64,000 bases of DNA from Sequoia sempervirens (Eukaryota; Streptophyta; Pinopsida; Cupressales; Cupressaceae), in the NCBI GenBank assembly GCA_007258455.2, contig VDFB02047230.1:162014635-162078634 (forward strand), in the 5' to 3' direction. The first letter of the stretch is position 1; each line of letters opens with the position of its first letter. The notes under the pieces were generated by a model. That model saw only the letters and a program-made list of their open reading frames with translations, was not told where the DNA came from and ran no database searches. Below are positions 45,373 to 55,971 of the stretch, piece by piece. Made by a program: the position numbers and the translations under genes.

Positions 45373-47571
45373 TGTAAGGAAATCTAGGAGTGCATCTTAT
45401 GAAACTCCATGCAGTAGTGCCTTCAGTAACTTTCAATTTTCAATTAGGTTGCCTCAAAGACACGAACAACTATGTCCAAATGTAGAACAAACACAGTTCA
45501 TTTCCTACATTGATCCATTTGAGAGAAACACATGTAAATTCAACAGCAAGCATTAACAGATTCTAGTACATGAACTAACAGACATGAAAGATGAAACAAA
45601 AAACCAGAACACAAAGATTTATGTGGGGAAAACCCTTTCAGATAAAAAACCCCACACTCAAAAGATCGAGCCATTGTATTATTCAGCAACAGAAATGGTT
45701 ACAATACAAATTCAGGCTCATAGCCTCTTCAGAGATTCATCTTTGTTCATTCTAGATACAATTGGTAACATACCATCCCTGAGAGATCGAACATGGCATT
45801 CATGATCAAGAGAGATTCCAACAGCATAACTCTGCCTCTCTCACTCTCTACCTCGGCCTCATGGCTTCGGCCTATCAGCCAATCACTCAGACTTTTTCTA
45901 TCGATCTCTCTCTGGCTCTCGGCTCTTCAGCATCTGGTTTATCAGCTTCCTTCTCTCTTGCTCCGTATCTTTCCAGAACATCCAATGCATACATATATGC
46001 ATTCATTCTCAATAGTTAGAAAGCAACCTCCAGCTCGACATTGTTATCGACTCGAAGATGTTTCCACTTCCTCGTGTAGATTTTTCCTTTCCACACTGAA
46101 ACGATCGCAACGGTCTTACAGCAAAATAGTTCACTTCTGCTTTCTCGGATTGGTCCACATCGCACCACGTTAGACAACCTTCACTCGGTCAACATTGATC
46201 AACTTGTGTCGCATGTCAGTGAGACACTAGAAGTGTCTCCCCGATGCCACAAGACCCGATTACACGTTGTCACCAAGAGTTGTCTCCATCGGCAAGACGT
46301 CACAATGAGCTTCATGTTATACTAAACTCAGCATTCTCATCGGCGAGACAATCGCCATTCGATGAGACATTACACCGAGCTCATAAGTCATTCCAAAGTG
46401 TTCCTTAGTCGCCAAGACTTCAGTCATTCGCTGAGAGATCATATTGAGCTCAGGAGTCATGCTAAAAACATCCATCGCATTGGTGAGACAAACACTCATT
46501 GCCAAGACATCATACCGATGCCTTCAAGTCACACTGCAATGCTCCATTGTTGGCGAGAGAATTAACCTTCGGCAAGACATCTTACCGAGGCTTTCATGTT
46601 ATCCCAAACTCACTATTCGCCAAGAGTCACACTGAGGAAGACCATCGGCCATACATTCCACTGTCGCCAAGAGGTCATAGAAGACTCCTTTCATTACCCC
46701 AATGACTCCATTTGTCTGTCGGCGAGACATCATCCTATTGCCAAGACTTCATGCCAAAGTCTTTGAGTTACCACGAAAGCCTTTATCGGCGAGACCTTCA
46801 TTGATCACTGGGACATCATACTGAAAGAAAAGTGTTACTCTGAAGTCACCTTTCGCCATGAGTCATACCAACCATCCCATAGCATTGATGAGACAAACGC
46901 CCATCACCAAGAGTTCATAGCGAACCCTTATGTCACTCTGAAGACTCCTTATGCATAACCGTCGGTGAGACCAACCCACTCGACAGAGGGTTACACCAAA
47001 TGCACCAAGTCACACCGAAAGATTGTCCTGTCGGCCAGACATCCTCGTTCGCCAAGGCTTCATGCCGATAGGAACAAGTCATACCGATTTCTTCATTGGC
47101 TAGACAGACCGAAGGTCATGTTGATATCGGAAAGACTTCCTATTGTCACCGAGACTTCTCACCGAGACCCTTGAGTTACCCGAGTGTATACCGTTTGTGA
47201 GACATTCCTCAGTCACCAAGAGATCTTCCCGAGAGTTCAAGTCACCCCGAACCTGCTTATCGGTGAGACTTCTCCCGGTCACGATGACTTCCTACCGAAT
47301 CCATTTGTTATCCGGAAGACTCTAAGTCGCCACGAGTCTGCCCGTAGCCTAATAACAAACCCTTATGTCGCCGAGACATTCCACTTGGTAGGAGATTACA
47401 GCGAAGGCCACAAGTCACAGCGATAGGCTTCATCGGCAAGACAAAAGCATTGTCTTGGCGACATGAGCAAAACACAAGGTAAACTGCCAGTCGGCCAGAC
47501 AATAGAAATGTCACAATGACTAAGCTTTCTCAGAGGTTTCAACCTATGAGATTGAGGCATATTTTCCAATA
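45373..47571 (-). repeat. 5' LTR of element D (2199 bp)
   Basis: Sister of 40051-42249; ends CCAATA where the other ends CCAACA. The frame 45793-46173 has a counterpart in the other LTR that is interrupted, and is not taken as a gene. Confidence 0.85.
46175..47500. repeat. Degenerate TCGSYRAGAC motif array in D's 5' LTR
   Basis: I list about 36 recognisable cores in 1.3 kb, of the types TCGGCGAGAC, TCGCCAAGAC/G and TCGGCCAGAC, with average spacing near 37 bp. Confidence 0.7.
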
Positions 47572-47942
47572 ATGGATTAGGATCCATCAGGATCTAATTG
47601 GCATGATCAGGAGCATGATGGAGTCCAATTTTGTTAAACATAAAGTTTAACAATTTCACCATGAAACAAGCATTTAAACACCTGCACGATATCCTCAAGA
47701 ATAGGATGCTAAATTGACAACAAATATCTTCAATTGCATAATCATTCCACCATTAACATCATTAAAATAAACACATTCAATGCAAAATATCATTTCTAAT
47801 ATATCTTCCAATTAGTTAAACATATGGCAAAAACAAGCAAACATTCAAGCATATAGTCTACTGCCAACATAGTCAATTAATGTATAATAAATTCTTTGAA
47901 ACATAAAAAGATTAATTAAAGTGTTTTTTTAGGTACTCATCA
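47572..47942 (-). repeat. 5' LTR of element C, right part, with D's right target duplication
   Basis: 47572-47576 is ATGGA, D's duplication. From there to 47942 (TCATCA) the sequence matches 22117-22476 of the 3' LTR. ACTAG follows at 47943-47947. Confidence 0.85.
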
Positions 47943-47947
47943 ACTAG

Positions 47948-49405
47948 TTTGATATAAAATATATTATAAATTACCTATGAATAGAAGAAACAATATTATC
48001 AACCTTAGTTGACTTAATCTAGCACATAATTACAAATATTGAAAGAACAACTAAAAGATAAATAATTAAGCAAATCATTTCACATGAATGGAACATAAAT
48101 TAAACTTTATCTATATATAAAATATCTTCTAATCTATCTCTTCATAATGTAAATAACCCAAGGTAATGTTATCATAACTACTATTTATCATGATTCTTCA
48201 TTAAGCATCACAAATTATAATTATCCTATATCCACTCAGATACTATGTGGAGTGATGGAAAAATGGTCACTTGAATTCACATAGAATCTCTCAAGGTTTT
48301 GTTAAGGTTATCTAGGAGTAATCTAACTTACATAATACCACAATCTACTCCAAAATTAAGGTTCTAGGATAAAATCAATAATTATTATTTCATTATATGC
48401 CAAAATTACCTCTCAAACTATGAATATCATGTCATTGATTCTACTTGTCCTTAGGAAATAATAAGTCTATTTAAGTATAGCTAACATTATGCATCACATT
48501 TTTTTTTTATTATAGTATTTGAATAGGTCCCACATAATATACAAGCCTATTATAAATCCTAAGGTCAGTATGCTTCCAAAATACATCTAATTCTAGATAA
48601 ACAAACATTGACATGATATTACCTACCTTATAAACTTTATTTGACAATGATATGAATTTGGAATAAATTCATTATAAGATCCACTTAGTATTGCTAGAAT
48701 CACTAGGATAACCCCAAAAAAATAGCCTATTAAAGTACAAACTAACCATATGTCTTGAGGAAGATGATATTTGGTTAGTTTTATACTCATCTCAAAAAAA
48801 TTCCTAAAACTCAAATGATCATATTATTCATCATCTAATATATATAATTATAGTTTAATACTAATTACAAGATTCATTTGTTTCATCATTGTAAATTTGT
48901 TCTCACATTCCAATATTTATCCTAGATTGAGAACACCATCTTCATTATTCAATTATGTTCTTCCTTAAGACACATCTAAGTATAAAATATGCAATATAAG
49001 AGTCATTTACAATATTATTTTGAGTCCATATCAAGAAGGAGCATAATTAATAAGGTACATTTACCTTCTCCTACAAATATAGATACTGATTTCACATACC
49101 TTGTACTAATTATTAACTAATTTGAGTTCTCCAAACTCAAATAGTCTTATGGGTCTTTATAAGGGTCTCAAATAACCTCTAAAATAAAAAAAGGTCTTGA
49201 ATGAGTTTTGTGATGTCAAGGAATGCGATTTTTTCTTGGGTCTAAGTCCTTAAAGGTTTCAAATAAACATTAATATCTCTAAAATCATATGCTCATAAAA
49301 GGGAGTGAATCTCCATTTCAAGAAGTCAAATCTTGTTAAAGTCTGAGTTAGGAATTCGGTCTAAGTCTTAAGTTTTGTCTTTTTGTGTTGTTGACAAGTT
49401 GAATG
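47948..49405. other. Unassigned spacer between elements C and E
   Basis: AT-rich with no convincing frame or repeat. The one frame of note (48814-48623, minus, 63 codons) has no recognisable content. Probably old, unclassifiable repeat or unique DNA; it continues the flank at 20349-20961. Confidence 0.4.
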
Positions 49406-50357
49406 TGAAAGGAAGCTAGGTGAGCGAAACAACTTCTATAATAATCTAAGTAGAGGAGAGTTACAAAAAAAATCCTTTTAACACATTATACAATTACAGG
49501 TAAGAGAAACACATAGAAAATATAAGATAGAACAACAAGTACACATAAACAGCAACACCAAATACACATGGGGAAAACCCTTTTGGGGAAAAAAACCCCA
49601 CCCTTCAAAAGAATAGTACTTCTATATTACTTCAAATAAGGATTACAATACAACTTCAAGTACAAAGCTTCTTTAATAAGTGCTTCAAAACAAACACCTA
49701 TTTTGGAGTGAATCTGAAAGCACTTCATTACTTGTAAAAAAAATAAGCATTCTACAATGCAAGGCATGCAATATAAAGAGAAATTCAATCCAAGATAAGC
49801 ATATAGAAGAGTATGGGAATCCAAATCCACATAGCACAATATTCCATGCCATGGACATGCATTTGGACACTTATACAATATTCCCTTACACCTTTTACAA
49901 CTATCATAACATGAAATATTCTATCCTCAATCTTGGGTGCCCAAAATATGCTAATAATGGCCTATGATATATGCCTTACAATTTTCATAAAATATATCAT
50001 AAATCTTCCATAAAATCTACCATAAGATTTATCATAGAATCCATCATAATTGGCCAAAATATCCAATTCTCTTACAACTTGTCATAATCCAACTTGGGTG
50101 CCAACTTTCACCATGCACAAAGATGACTTATGATGCATCATAGAATCTATCATAAGTCAAATATTCCAAAGTGGTATGCCTATATCCACTTGGGATGATG
50201 ATGTGTCATACAATTTCCTCCAATGGGGATGCTACCTAACTGGTGTGTCCTAATTAATGACATGAAAATATAGGCAATTAAATAATAAAAATAAATATGA
50301 TAATACATAAAATTAATCACATTAGGAATATAAGGTTGAGAAACCTTAATCCCAACA
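49406..50357 (-). repeat. 3' LTR of element E (952 bp)
   Basis: Starts TGAAAGG and ends CCCAACA, followed by the tract TTCTCCCACTT (AAGTGGGAGAA on the element strand). It has the CATGGGGAAAACCC-TTTTGG motif block near 49566-49612. Overlapping short frames at 49627-49967 are shadows in both strands. Confidence 0.85.
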
Positions 50358-50368
50358 TTCTCCCACTT
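50358..50368 (-). other. Polypurine tract of element E
   Basis: AAGTGGGAGAA on the minus strand directly at the LTR edge; near-identical to that of element D. Confidence 0.8.
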
Positions 50369-50397
50369 ATCAAAGACCTACCAAGAGTCATATGAAA

Positions 50398-50700
50398 TCA
50401 TCTGCTTAGGGCCCCAAGGCCCATGGAATCAAAACACCATTTGAACTTCTCTGTGCTCATTGGTATCTTCAGTGCATCTTTAACATTTTTCCAGGTGTCA
50501 ACCTTCTCTAAATTCACCTTTCCAAATTCTAACATATCATGAACAAAATGATATTGAATTGATGTGCTTTGTTTTGGCATGGAAGGTAGGATTTTTTGTT
50601 AAGAAAATGGCACTCTGACTATCGCAACATACAGTAATATAGTAATATCACAACACAATATCTTAAGCTAAATGGATTCCTTACAAACATGAGTGGTTTC
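50398..50700 (-). pseudogene. Element E RNase H, C-terminal end
   Basis: Open piece 50580-50398: SIQYHFVHDMLEFGKVNLEK, then VDTWKNVKDALKIPMSTEKF-KWC. This is the very end of copia RNase H (xxVRDxxxxGxxxxxxVxTxxNxADxxTKxxxxxKF). The upstream reading ESAIFLTKNPTFHAKTK-like is in another frame. It would degrade the RNA strand of the hybrid. Confidence 0.75.
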
Positions 50701-52010
50701 TATATAATCTTCTTAGATTGTGGATAAAGTGACTATATCCTGCCACTTACTCATCCAACTAATAGCACCGCCAAACATCATAAACATGCAACCACCAGTG
50801 GATCTTCTGCTTATCAATGTCACCTACCCAATATGAATCAACATACCCATGAATACTCAAAAATTGGTGAGGTTCAGTAGGATAACCATGAAAACACAAG
50901 GCATATTAGAAAGTACCGCATAAATATCTGAACACTCTCTTAACTACATACCAATGTACCCATCCAAGATTTTCCATAAATCAACTAAAGACTCCCACTT
51001 CTTGGGAAATGTCTAGTCTCGTACACACCATAGCATACACCAAACTTTCAACCACACTTGTATATGGTTCTTTGGTCATGTCCTCCATCTCAGTAGGATA
51101 TTTTGGACAATCATTCATAAAAATATTTACCGATTGCATCACAAGAACACATGTTTGTAATCTACCATGTTGAATTTATTCAACACTGAGTTCACATAAT
51201 TTCTCTAGCTTAACTAAATATTTTTTTAGCTCTGTCTCTCATAATATCCATTCCTAGAATGTACCTATATGTACCTAGGTCTTCATCTCAAACTATGCTA
51301 ACAACTAAAACTTCAAATCTGAAATCATACTTTTACCATTCTCAGTAAACGACATATCATCTATGTATAAAAAAATAATGAGAATGTGACCATTGTCATA
51401 TTTATAATAAACAAAATGGTTAGATTTAGATCTTTGAAATCCCAATGAAAACACATAGGTATCAAAATTTTGGTACCACATTCTAGGATACTATTTCAAA
51501 CCATATAAAGACTTCTTCAATTTGCAAACCAATTTTTCTTTACCTTTTTCAGCAAAGTTCTCTAGCTATGACATGTAAATCTCTTCCTCCAAGTCACCAT
51601 GAAGGAAAACTGTCTTCACATACATTTTTTCCACTTCTAAATCATATGTTGTTGCAAGTAATAACAAGAACTATATAGATGCCAAATTTGCAACAAGAGA
51701 GAATATCTCAATATAATCAATTCCCATCCATCTGTTCCATGTAAATTTCTTCCTCTAATTCACCATGAAGGAACATTGTCTTCACATCCATCTAGTCCAC
51801 TTCTAAGGCATGCACAAATACAAGTGGTAATAATAAATGAATAGATTTCAAGTTCACAATAGGAGATAATTTCTCACCATAATCAATTCCCTCTTCCTGT
51901 AAAAACCTCTTAGTGACCAATCGTGCCCTATGCTTCTCAACATTGCCAATAGAACCACAATTTTTCTTGAACATCCATTTACAACCAATTGGTTTTTCGT
52001 CCAACAATAA
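50701..52010 (-). pseudogene. Element E reverse transcriptase
   Basis: The start, 52007-51792, is open: MLDEKPIGCKWMFKKNCGSI, then HRARLVTKRFLQEEGIDYGE and LSPIVNLKSI. The block around MDVKTMFLHGELEEEIYMEQ (about 51785-51730) is present and is followed by a second, diverged copy, MYVKTVFLHGDLEEEIYM (about 51630-51575). The remainder is heavily broken, but LGTYRYILGMDIMRDRAKKI (about 51275-51215) shows the RT/RNase H connection. The duplication and shifts make it inactive. Family: Tork/Angela-like phrases, tentative. Confidence 0.75.
51572..51891 (-). repeat. Tandem duplication of about 154 bp in element E's RT
   Basis: 51572-51725 and 51738-51891 align end to end (both start CATGTAAAT, contain TTCACCATGAAGGAA or AGTCACCATGAAGGAA, and end ATAATCAATTCCC). 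The offset is 166 bp. Confidence 0.8.
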
Positions 52011-52370
52011 AAGGTACTAGATCCCTAGTCTTGTTTTTATTTAAATAAACCATCTCCTCATCCATGAATTTCATCCAAGAATCTGCATCACTCATACCCA
52101 TAGCCTCTCTGATAGTCCTAGGCTCATTAGTGTTAGCAATCAAAGAAAAAATGCAACTAGAATCCAATAATGAATAACTAAACCTTTATGATTTCCACCT
52201 AACTCATGTAGACCTCCTCAAAGGATGAGGTTGAGTTCTTATTTTTCAAAACTTTTTGAGCTTCTTGAGCTCTCCTCATCATTAGGTCCAACAAGGGTGC
52301 ATAATTCGTATATCTTTGGAGTAGGTGGAATCTGAACTACCTCTTTGTTTTGTTTCTCCTCTTTCTCTGG

Positions 52371-53267
52371 CTATAGCTCAATAGTGGAAGGTTTCATCTC
52401 TCTAAAAATAAAACTTCTATTGTATAGAAAAGTTTGAGTCTCTAGATCCCAAAGCTTATACCCTTTCACATTGATACCATAATTGATGAAGATACACTTA
52501 ATTTCCTTTTTCTCCAACTTTAACCTCTTCTCAATAAGAACATGACTGTAAGATTCAAAACCAAATACTTTGAGATGTCTCATTGAAGGATTTTTACTAG
52601 ACCATTCTTCCATGTGTCTGTTTCCAACAAGCACCGATGTAGGAGATATGTTGATAAAATAACATGCAATGGCTATTGCTTCAACCCAAAACTTCAACTC
52701 AAGACCAACACCTCTCAACATACTCCTAGCCCTCTCGATCAATGTTCTATCCATCCTCTCTACAACTCCATTTTTTTGTGGAGTGTATGGATTTTTCTTG
52801 TGTCTCTCAATCTCGTTCTCTTTACAAAACTTGTCAAACTCTATGAAACAAAACTCACCACCATTATCAATCCTCAATAACTTAATCTTTTTGTTAGTTT
52901 GATTTTCTACCAAATACTTAAACTCCTTAAATTGACTAAAGAATTCAACTTTACTTCTAATAAAATAAATGAATTTCCTACTGTAATCATCCATGAAAGA
53001 AATAAAATATATAGATTTTGATAATGAAGGAATATTCACAAGACCAAACACATCTGAATGAGCATAGTACAAAGCCCCAGAAGACTTATGAGAACTAGAG
53101 TAAAAATAAACACAATGTTGTTTTCCATAAACACAATGTTCACAAAAGTATAACTCAAGATTACAAACATCAAGGCCTTCGACAATGCTCTTATTTGTTA
53201 GGGTTCTAAGACCTTTCTCACCAAATGTGATCAATTCATTGGTTCCATAACATTGTCTTCTTTGCAA
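52371..53267 (-). CDS. Element E integrase, open 298-codon frame
   Basis: The longest open frame in the window. The zinc-binding end has CEHCVYGKQHCV. Core: a YYAHSDVFG start has the first aspartate (about residue 71), LLRIDNGGEFC the second (about 134), NPYTPQKNGVVERMDRTLIE the glutamate (about 171), so the D-D-E triad is complete. The end has HLKVFGFESYSHV and KCIFINYG-KGYKLWD, the usual copia integrase C-terminus. It joins nucleic-acid copies of the element into host DNA. It is part of a polyprotein that is broken up- and downstream (overlaps 53685-53236 in another frame), so independent expression is doubtful. The start shown is just the first ATG. Confidence 0.85.
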   Translation of the reverse strand: MQRRQCYGTNELITFGEKGLRTLTNKSIVEGLDVCNLELYFCEHCVYGKQHCVYFYSSSHKSSGALYYAHSDVFGLVNIPSLSKSIYFISFMDDYSRKFIYFIRSKVEFFSQFKEFKYLVENQTNKKIKLLRIDNGGEFCFIEFDKFCKENEIERHKKNPYTPQKNGVVERMDRTLIERARSMLRGVGLELKFWVEAIAIACYFINISPTSVLVGNRHMEEWSSKNPSMRHLKVFGFESYSHVLIEKRLKLEKKEIKCIFINYGINVKGYKLWDLETQTFLYNRSFIFREMKPSTIEL

Positions 53268-53685
53268 TAAGCTTCATTACCATGGAATGAGCACCCTTAG
53301 GTACGTAAAATGCATGACCATCGAATGTAGCTGCAACACACTTCTTCACTACACAATCTAATGGCGAGGATGAAGAATTCAAAGGTCTCTTCTTTGATAC
53401 ATCAGAAGAACTACTGCAATGTATTGTGCATGTATCTAGCTTGTATAGAGGGCCAACTTGAACACCCTTAGCCAATACCATAGCTCCTCTTGTCATCTTA
53501 CATCCTCCACCAACAAAAAAAACTTGCACTCCTGAATCATTTAGTTTACTCATAGAAAGTAGGTTTTGTGTCAAACTCAGGATTTGCAAGACACCATTAA
53601 TCCCCTTCACTCTTCCATTAGGAAATATGATTTTGACTCTTTCACAATTGACTATCTTTAGGTGAGATTCATCACCTAGGTACAC
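53236..53685 (-). pseudogene. Element E protease end and GAG-pre-integrase domain
   Basis: A 149-codon frame: MYLGDESHLKIVNCERVKII, then RVKGINGVLQILSLTQNLLS and MSKLNDSGVQVFF, the protease C-terminal part; PLYKLDTCTI and the rest are the pre-integrase linker. Overlaps the integrase frame by 32 bp, in another phase, so one frameshift separates them. Confidence 0.8.
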
Positions 53686-53689
53686 CTTC

Positions 53690-54020
53690 CTACCATCATA
53701 CTTTTCACTTCAAAAACCAACCTCCATGAGAGGTCATGTGAAAGGATGCACCTAAATCTATCAACCACACATCTTCCAATGCATGGGTTGCCAAGGTTGA
53801 AAAAAATGCATCTACTTCATCTTGAGGTGATTTGTTAGATTTAGAATCAGAGAAAGACTTTTTTTTCTTGTTTTTCTCCTTCTAGTAGTCTTTCTAAAAA
53901 TGATTGGTTTTTCCATAGTTCCAACATTTTTCCTTGGAATTATCACCAAGAGACTTAGATCTGCCTAAAGACTTTGGCTTTGATTTCTTTTCTTTCCTCT
54001 TTTCTTTTTCCTTCGGTCTG
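53690..54020 (-). pseudogene. Element E gag zinc knuckle and protease active site
   Basis: Minus reading near 53935-53885: CWNYGKTNHF-stop-KDY, a CCHC knuckle with two cysteines changed to Y and one stop. Then a Lys-rich stretch, and DVWLIDLGASFHMTSHGGWF near 53780-53720, the copia protease site (WxxDSGAxxHM) with S changed to L. The knuckle lies only about 80 bp from the primer site, so the bulk of gag is gone. Confidence 0.75.
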
Positions 54021-54022
54021 CT

Positions 54023-54035
54023 AGGCCCTGATACC
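54023..54035 (-). other. Primer binding site of element E (initiator Met tRNA)
   Basis: TGGTATCAGGGCC on the minus strand, two bases from the LTR; one difference from the site in D. Confidence 0.85.
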
Positions 54036-54037
54036 AA

Positions 54038-54897
54038 CTAAAAGGAAACCAAATGAGTATAAACAACTTCCTACACTAATCTGAGTAGTGGAGAGCTACA
54101 AAAAAATTCCTTTTAACACCTTATAGAGTCACAATAAGAGAAACACATAGAAAAGATAAGATAGAACAACAAGTTCATATAAACAACACCATATATACAT
54201 GGCAAAACCCTTTCGGGTAAAAAACCCCACCCTCCAAAAGCATAGTACTTTTGTATTACTTAAAATAAGGATTACAATGTAGCTTCAAGTACAAAGATTC
54301 TTCAACAATTTTTTTGAAAAAAACATCTATTCTAGAGTGAATCTAGCAACACTTCATTATTTAAAAACAAACTATGCATTCTACAATGCAAGGCATGCAA
54401 TATATAGAGAAATACAAGACAAGAGAAGCATCTATAAGAGGATGAGCATACAAATCGACACATCACATTATCTGACACCATAGAAATGCATTTGGACACA
54501 TACAATATTCCCTTACACCTCTTACAACAATCATAACATGTAACATTTTCTCCTCAAGCTTGGACACCCAAAATATACTAATAATAGCCTATGAAAAATG
54601 CCTTACAATTTTCATGTAATCCATCATAAATCTGCCATAAGATTTTCCATAAAATCCATCATATAATCTGTCATAACTAACCAAAATATCTAATTCCCTT
54701 ATGGCTTCTCATAACCCAACTTGGGAGCCAATTTTATCCATGCACTAAGATACCTTATGAAACGTCATATAATCTATCATAAGTCAAAGATTCCAAAGTG
54801 GGACGCCTATATCCACTTGGGATGATGATGTGTCATCCAATCACCTCCAATGGGGAGGCCACCCAACTGGTGGGTCCTAATTGATGACATGACAATA
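54038..54897 (-). repeat. 5' LTR of element E, truncated
   Basis: Matches 49406-50262 but stops after GACAATATA, lacking the last 92-95 bases. The adjoining sequence belongs to another element (G). Confidence 0.8.
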
Positions 54898-55971
54898 TAT
54901 ATTTAGCAGCATAATTCCATCAGCTGGGGCAACAGTGGGGCATCCATAATTTTTTTTTTGAATTTTGATCTTGGCAGTGTTATTCTTTGAACCAACGCAA
55001 TGGACACCTTGCTTCAAAGAGGGGCAAAATGTAGACACTTAAAAAGTCTTGATTAATACTATGCATCTAATTTTGATTAACTAATATCATTTCTTCCTAA
55101 ATCATTTCCGCACTAAACAATTAATTAAATAATCTTTATTATTTAGTTAAATTCATTAACTTCTACTATTAATCAAATAATTAACTTTATTGGATTAATT
55201 TACAGGTTATTATGACTAATGTTCATCCTATTTAATTAAATCCCCCTAAATTCCTCTCATTTGATTAAATAAATCAAATTTCATAAAGCCCCTAACCCAC
55301 TCAAGTTGAATAATTATAAATTAATTAACTCTAAATCGCTCTTTAATCATCATTACCCATTTCTCTAGCTTTTAACTCCCCTAAAATTAAATCAACCCAT
55401 GGTCAACTAACCAGGTTGCACATGAAATTCATTTTTTTTTAATGATCTAATTACCTTATTTATCCTCACAACGGCATATTCCTAGGAATATTCCTCCCAT
55501 CCACCCCCTCATTCAATTTCCCTCCAAAAGGATCTTACACACCCATAAATACCTCTTACAAAGGAATTTACTCCCTCTTACATGCTATCTTGTCTCTTAC
55601 AAGGGCATTAATCTCTCTTGCATTCTCAACAACATTATCTTACACCCTCAACCATATTTATTCAATCCTCTTACATCCTCTTAACTATGCATATTCCCCA
55701 AAATGTTCTCCACTTCCATCCATTAGCCTTGTGACAAGTGTCACATTCCTATTGGCTCCCATATTAATCCCACATTCACCAATTCCACTCTTTTTTCAAC
55801 CCTTCACTCTTATAAGTAGAAGTCTCTCCTACTTGAAATGGATCCACAATCTCATGCAAGTTTATTATAGGCATTTTCACTCATAGAAATCACCCATCCA
55901 CGCCATTTTAATCATATTTTAGCTTGTTTTCATCATCTCAAGCACTTGGAATCATCTACAATCTTGAAGCA
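54898..55971 (+). mobile_element. Element G: 3' end of a Ty3/gypsy element, interrupted by F
   Basis: 132 bp of interior, a purine tract AAAGAGGGGCAAAA (55016-55029), then an LTR starting TGTAGACAC at 55030. This arrangement is usual at the 3' end of plant gypsy elements. No coding sequence remains. The LTR is cut at 55971 by element F; the remainder should lie beyond the window. A TATAAG sequence at about 55811 could be the LTR's TATA box. Confidence 0.6.

Larger units (their letters stand above)
40051..47571 (-). mobile_element. Element D: LARD-like non-coding LTR retrotransposon with copia signals
   Basis: Two LTRs of exactly 2199 bp each (40051-42249 and 45373-47571), flanked by ATGGA. 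The primer site TGGTATCAGAGCC (45358-45370 on the minus strand) and the tract AAGTGGGAGAT (42260-42250, minus) set the direction and point to Ty1/copia parentage. The 3.1-kb interior has no gag or pol motif in any frame. It is inserted in C's 5' LTR. By structure it is a large retrotransposon derivative that needs enzymes from elsewhere. Confidence 0.85.
20967..47942 (-). mobile_element. Element C: Athila-like Ty3/gypsy retrotransposon with two nested elements
   Basis: Bounded by ACTAG duplications and by LTRs that start TG and end CA. Minus order: 5' LTR (47942-38892, split by element D), gag (38880-37375), element B (37371-29679), gag/protease linker and protease (29678-28740), RT, RNase H, integrase (to about 25985), 3' ORF (25060-22500), polypurine tract, 3' LTR (22476-20967). 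There is one RNase H only and an extra ORF after integrase, as in Athila elements. Without B (7.7 kb) and D (7.5 kb) the element would be near 11.8 kb. Every coding domain carries stops. Confidence 0.85.
49406..54897 (-). mobile_element. Element E: Ty1/copia retrotransposon, gag deleted
   Basis: LTRs 49406-50357 and 54038-54897, reading on the minus strand. The primer site (54023-54035) is followed almost at once by the zinc knuckle and protease, so the main gag is missing. Then pre-integrase, integrase, RT with an internal duplication, RNase H end and polypurine tract (50368-50358). The domain order protease-integrase-RT-RNase H is that of copia. The right LTR is cut about 95 bp short. Confidence 0.85.

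Noticed and set aside
45793..46173. Plus frame of 126 codons in D's 5' LTR
   Set aside because: Broken in the sister LTR and lies in a low-stop region; nothing recognised.
20967..54897. Possible host genes between the elements
   Set aside because: Every frame with recognisable content belongs to a retrotransposon domain; spacers at 20349-20961 and 47948-49405 hold no credible exon.
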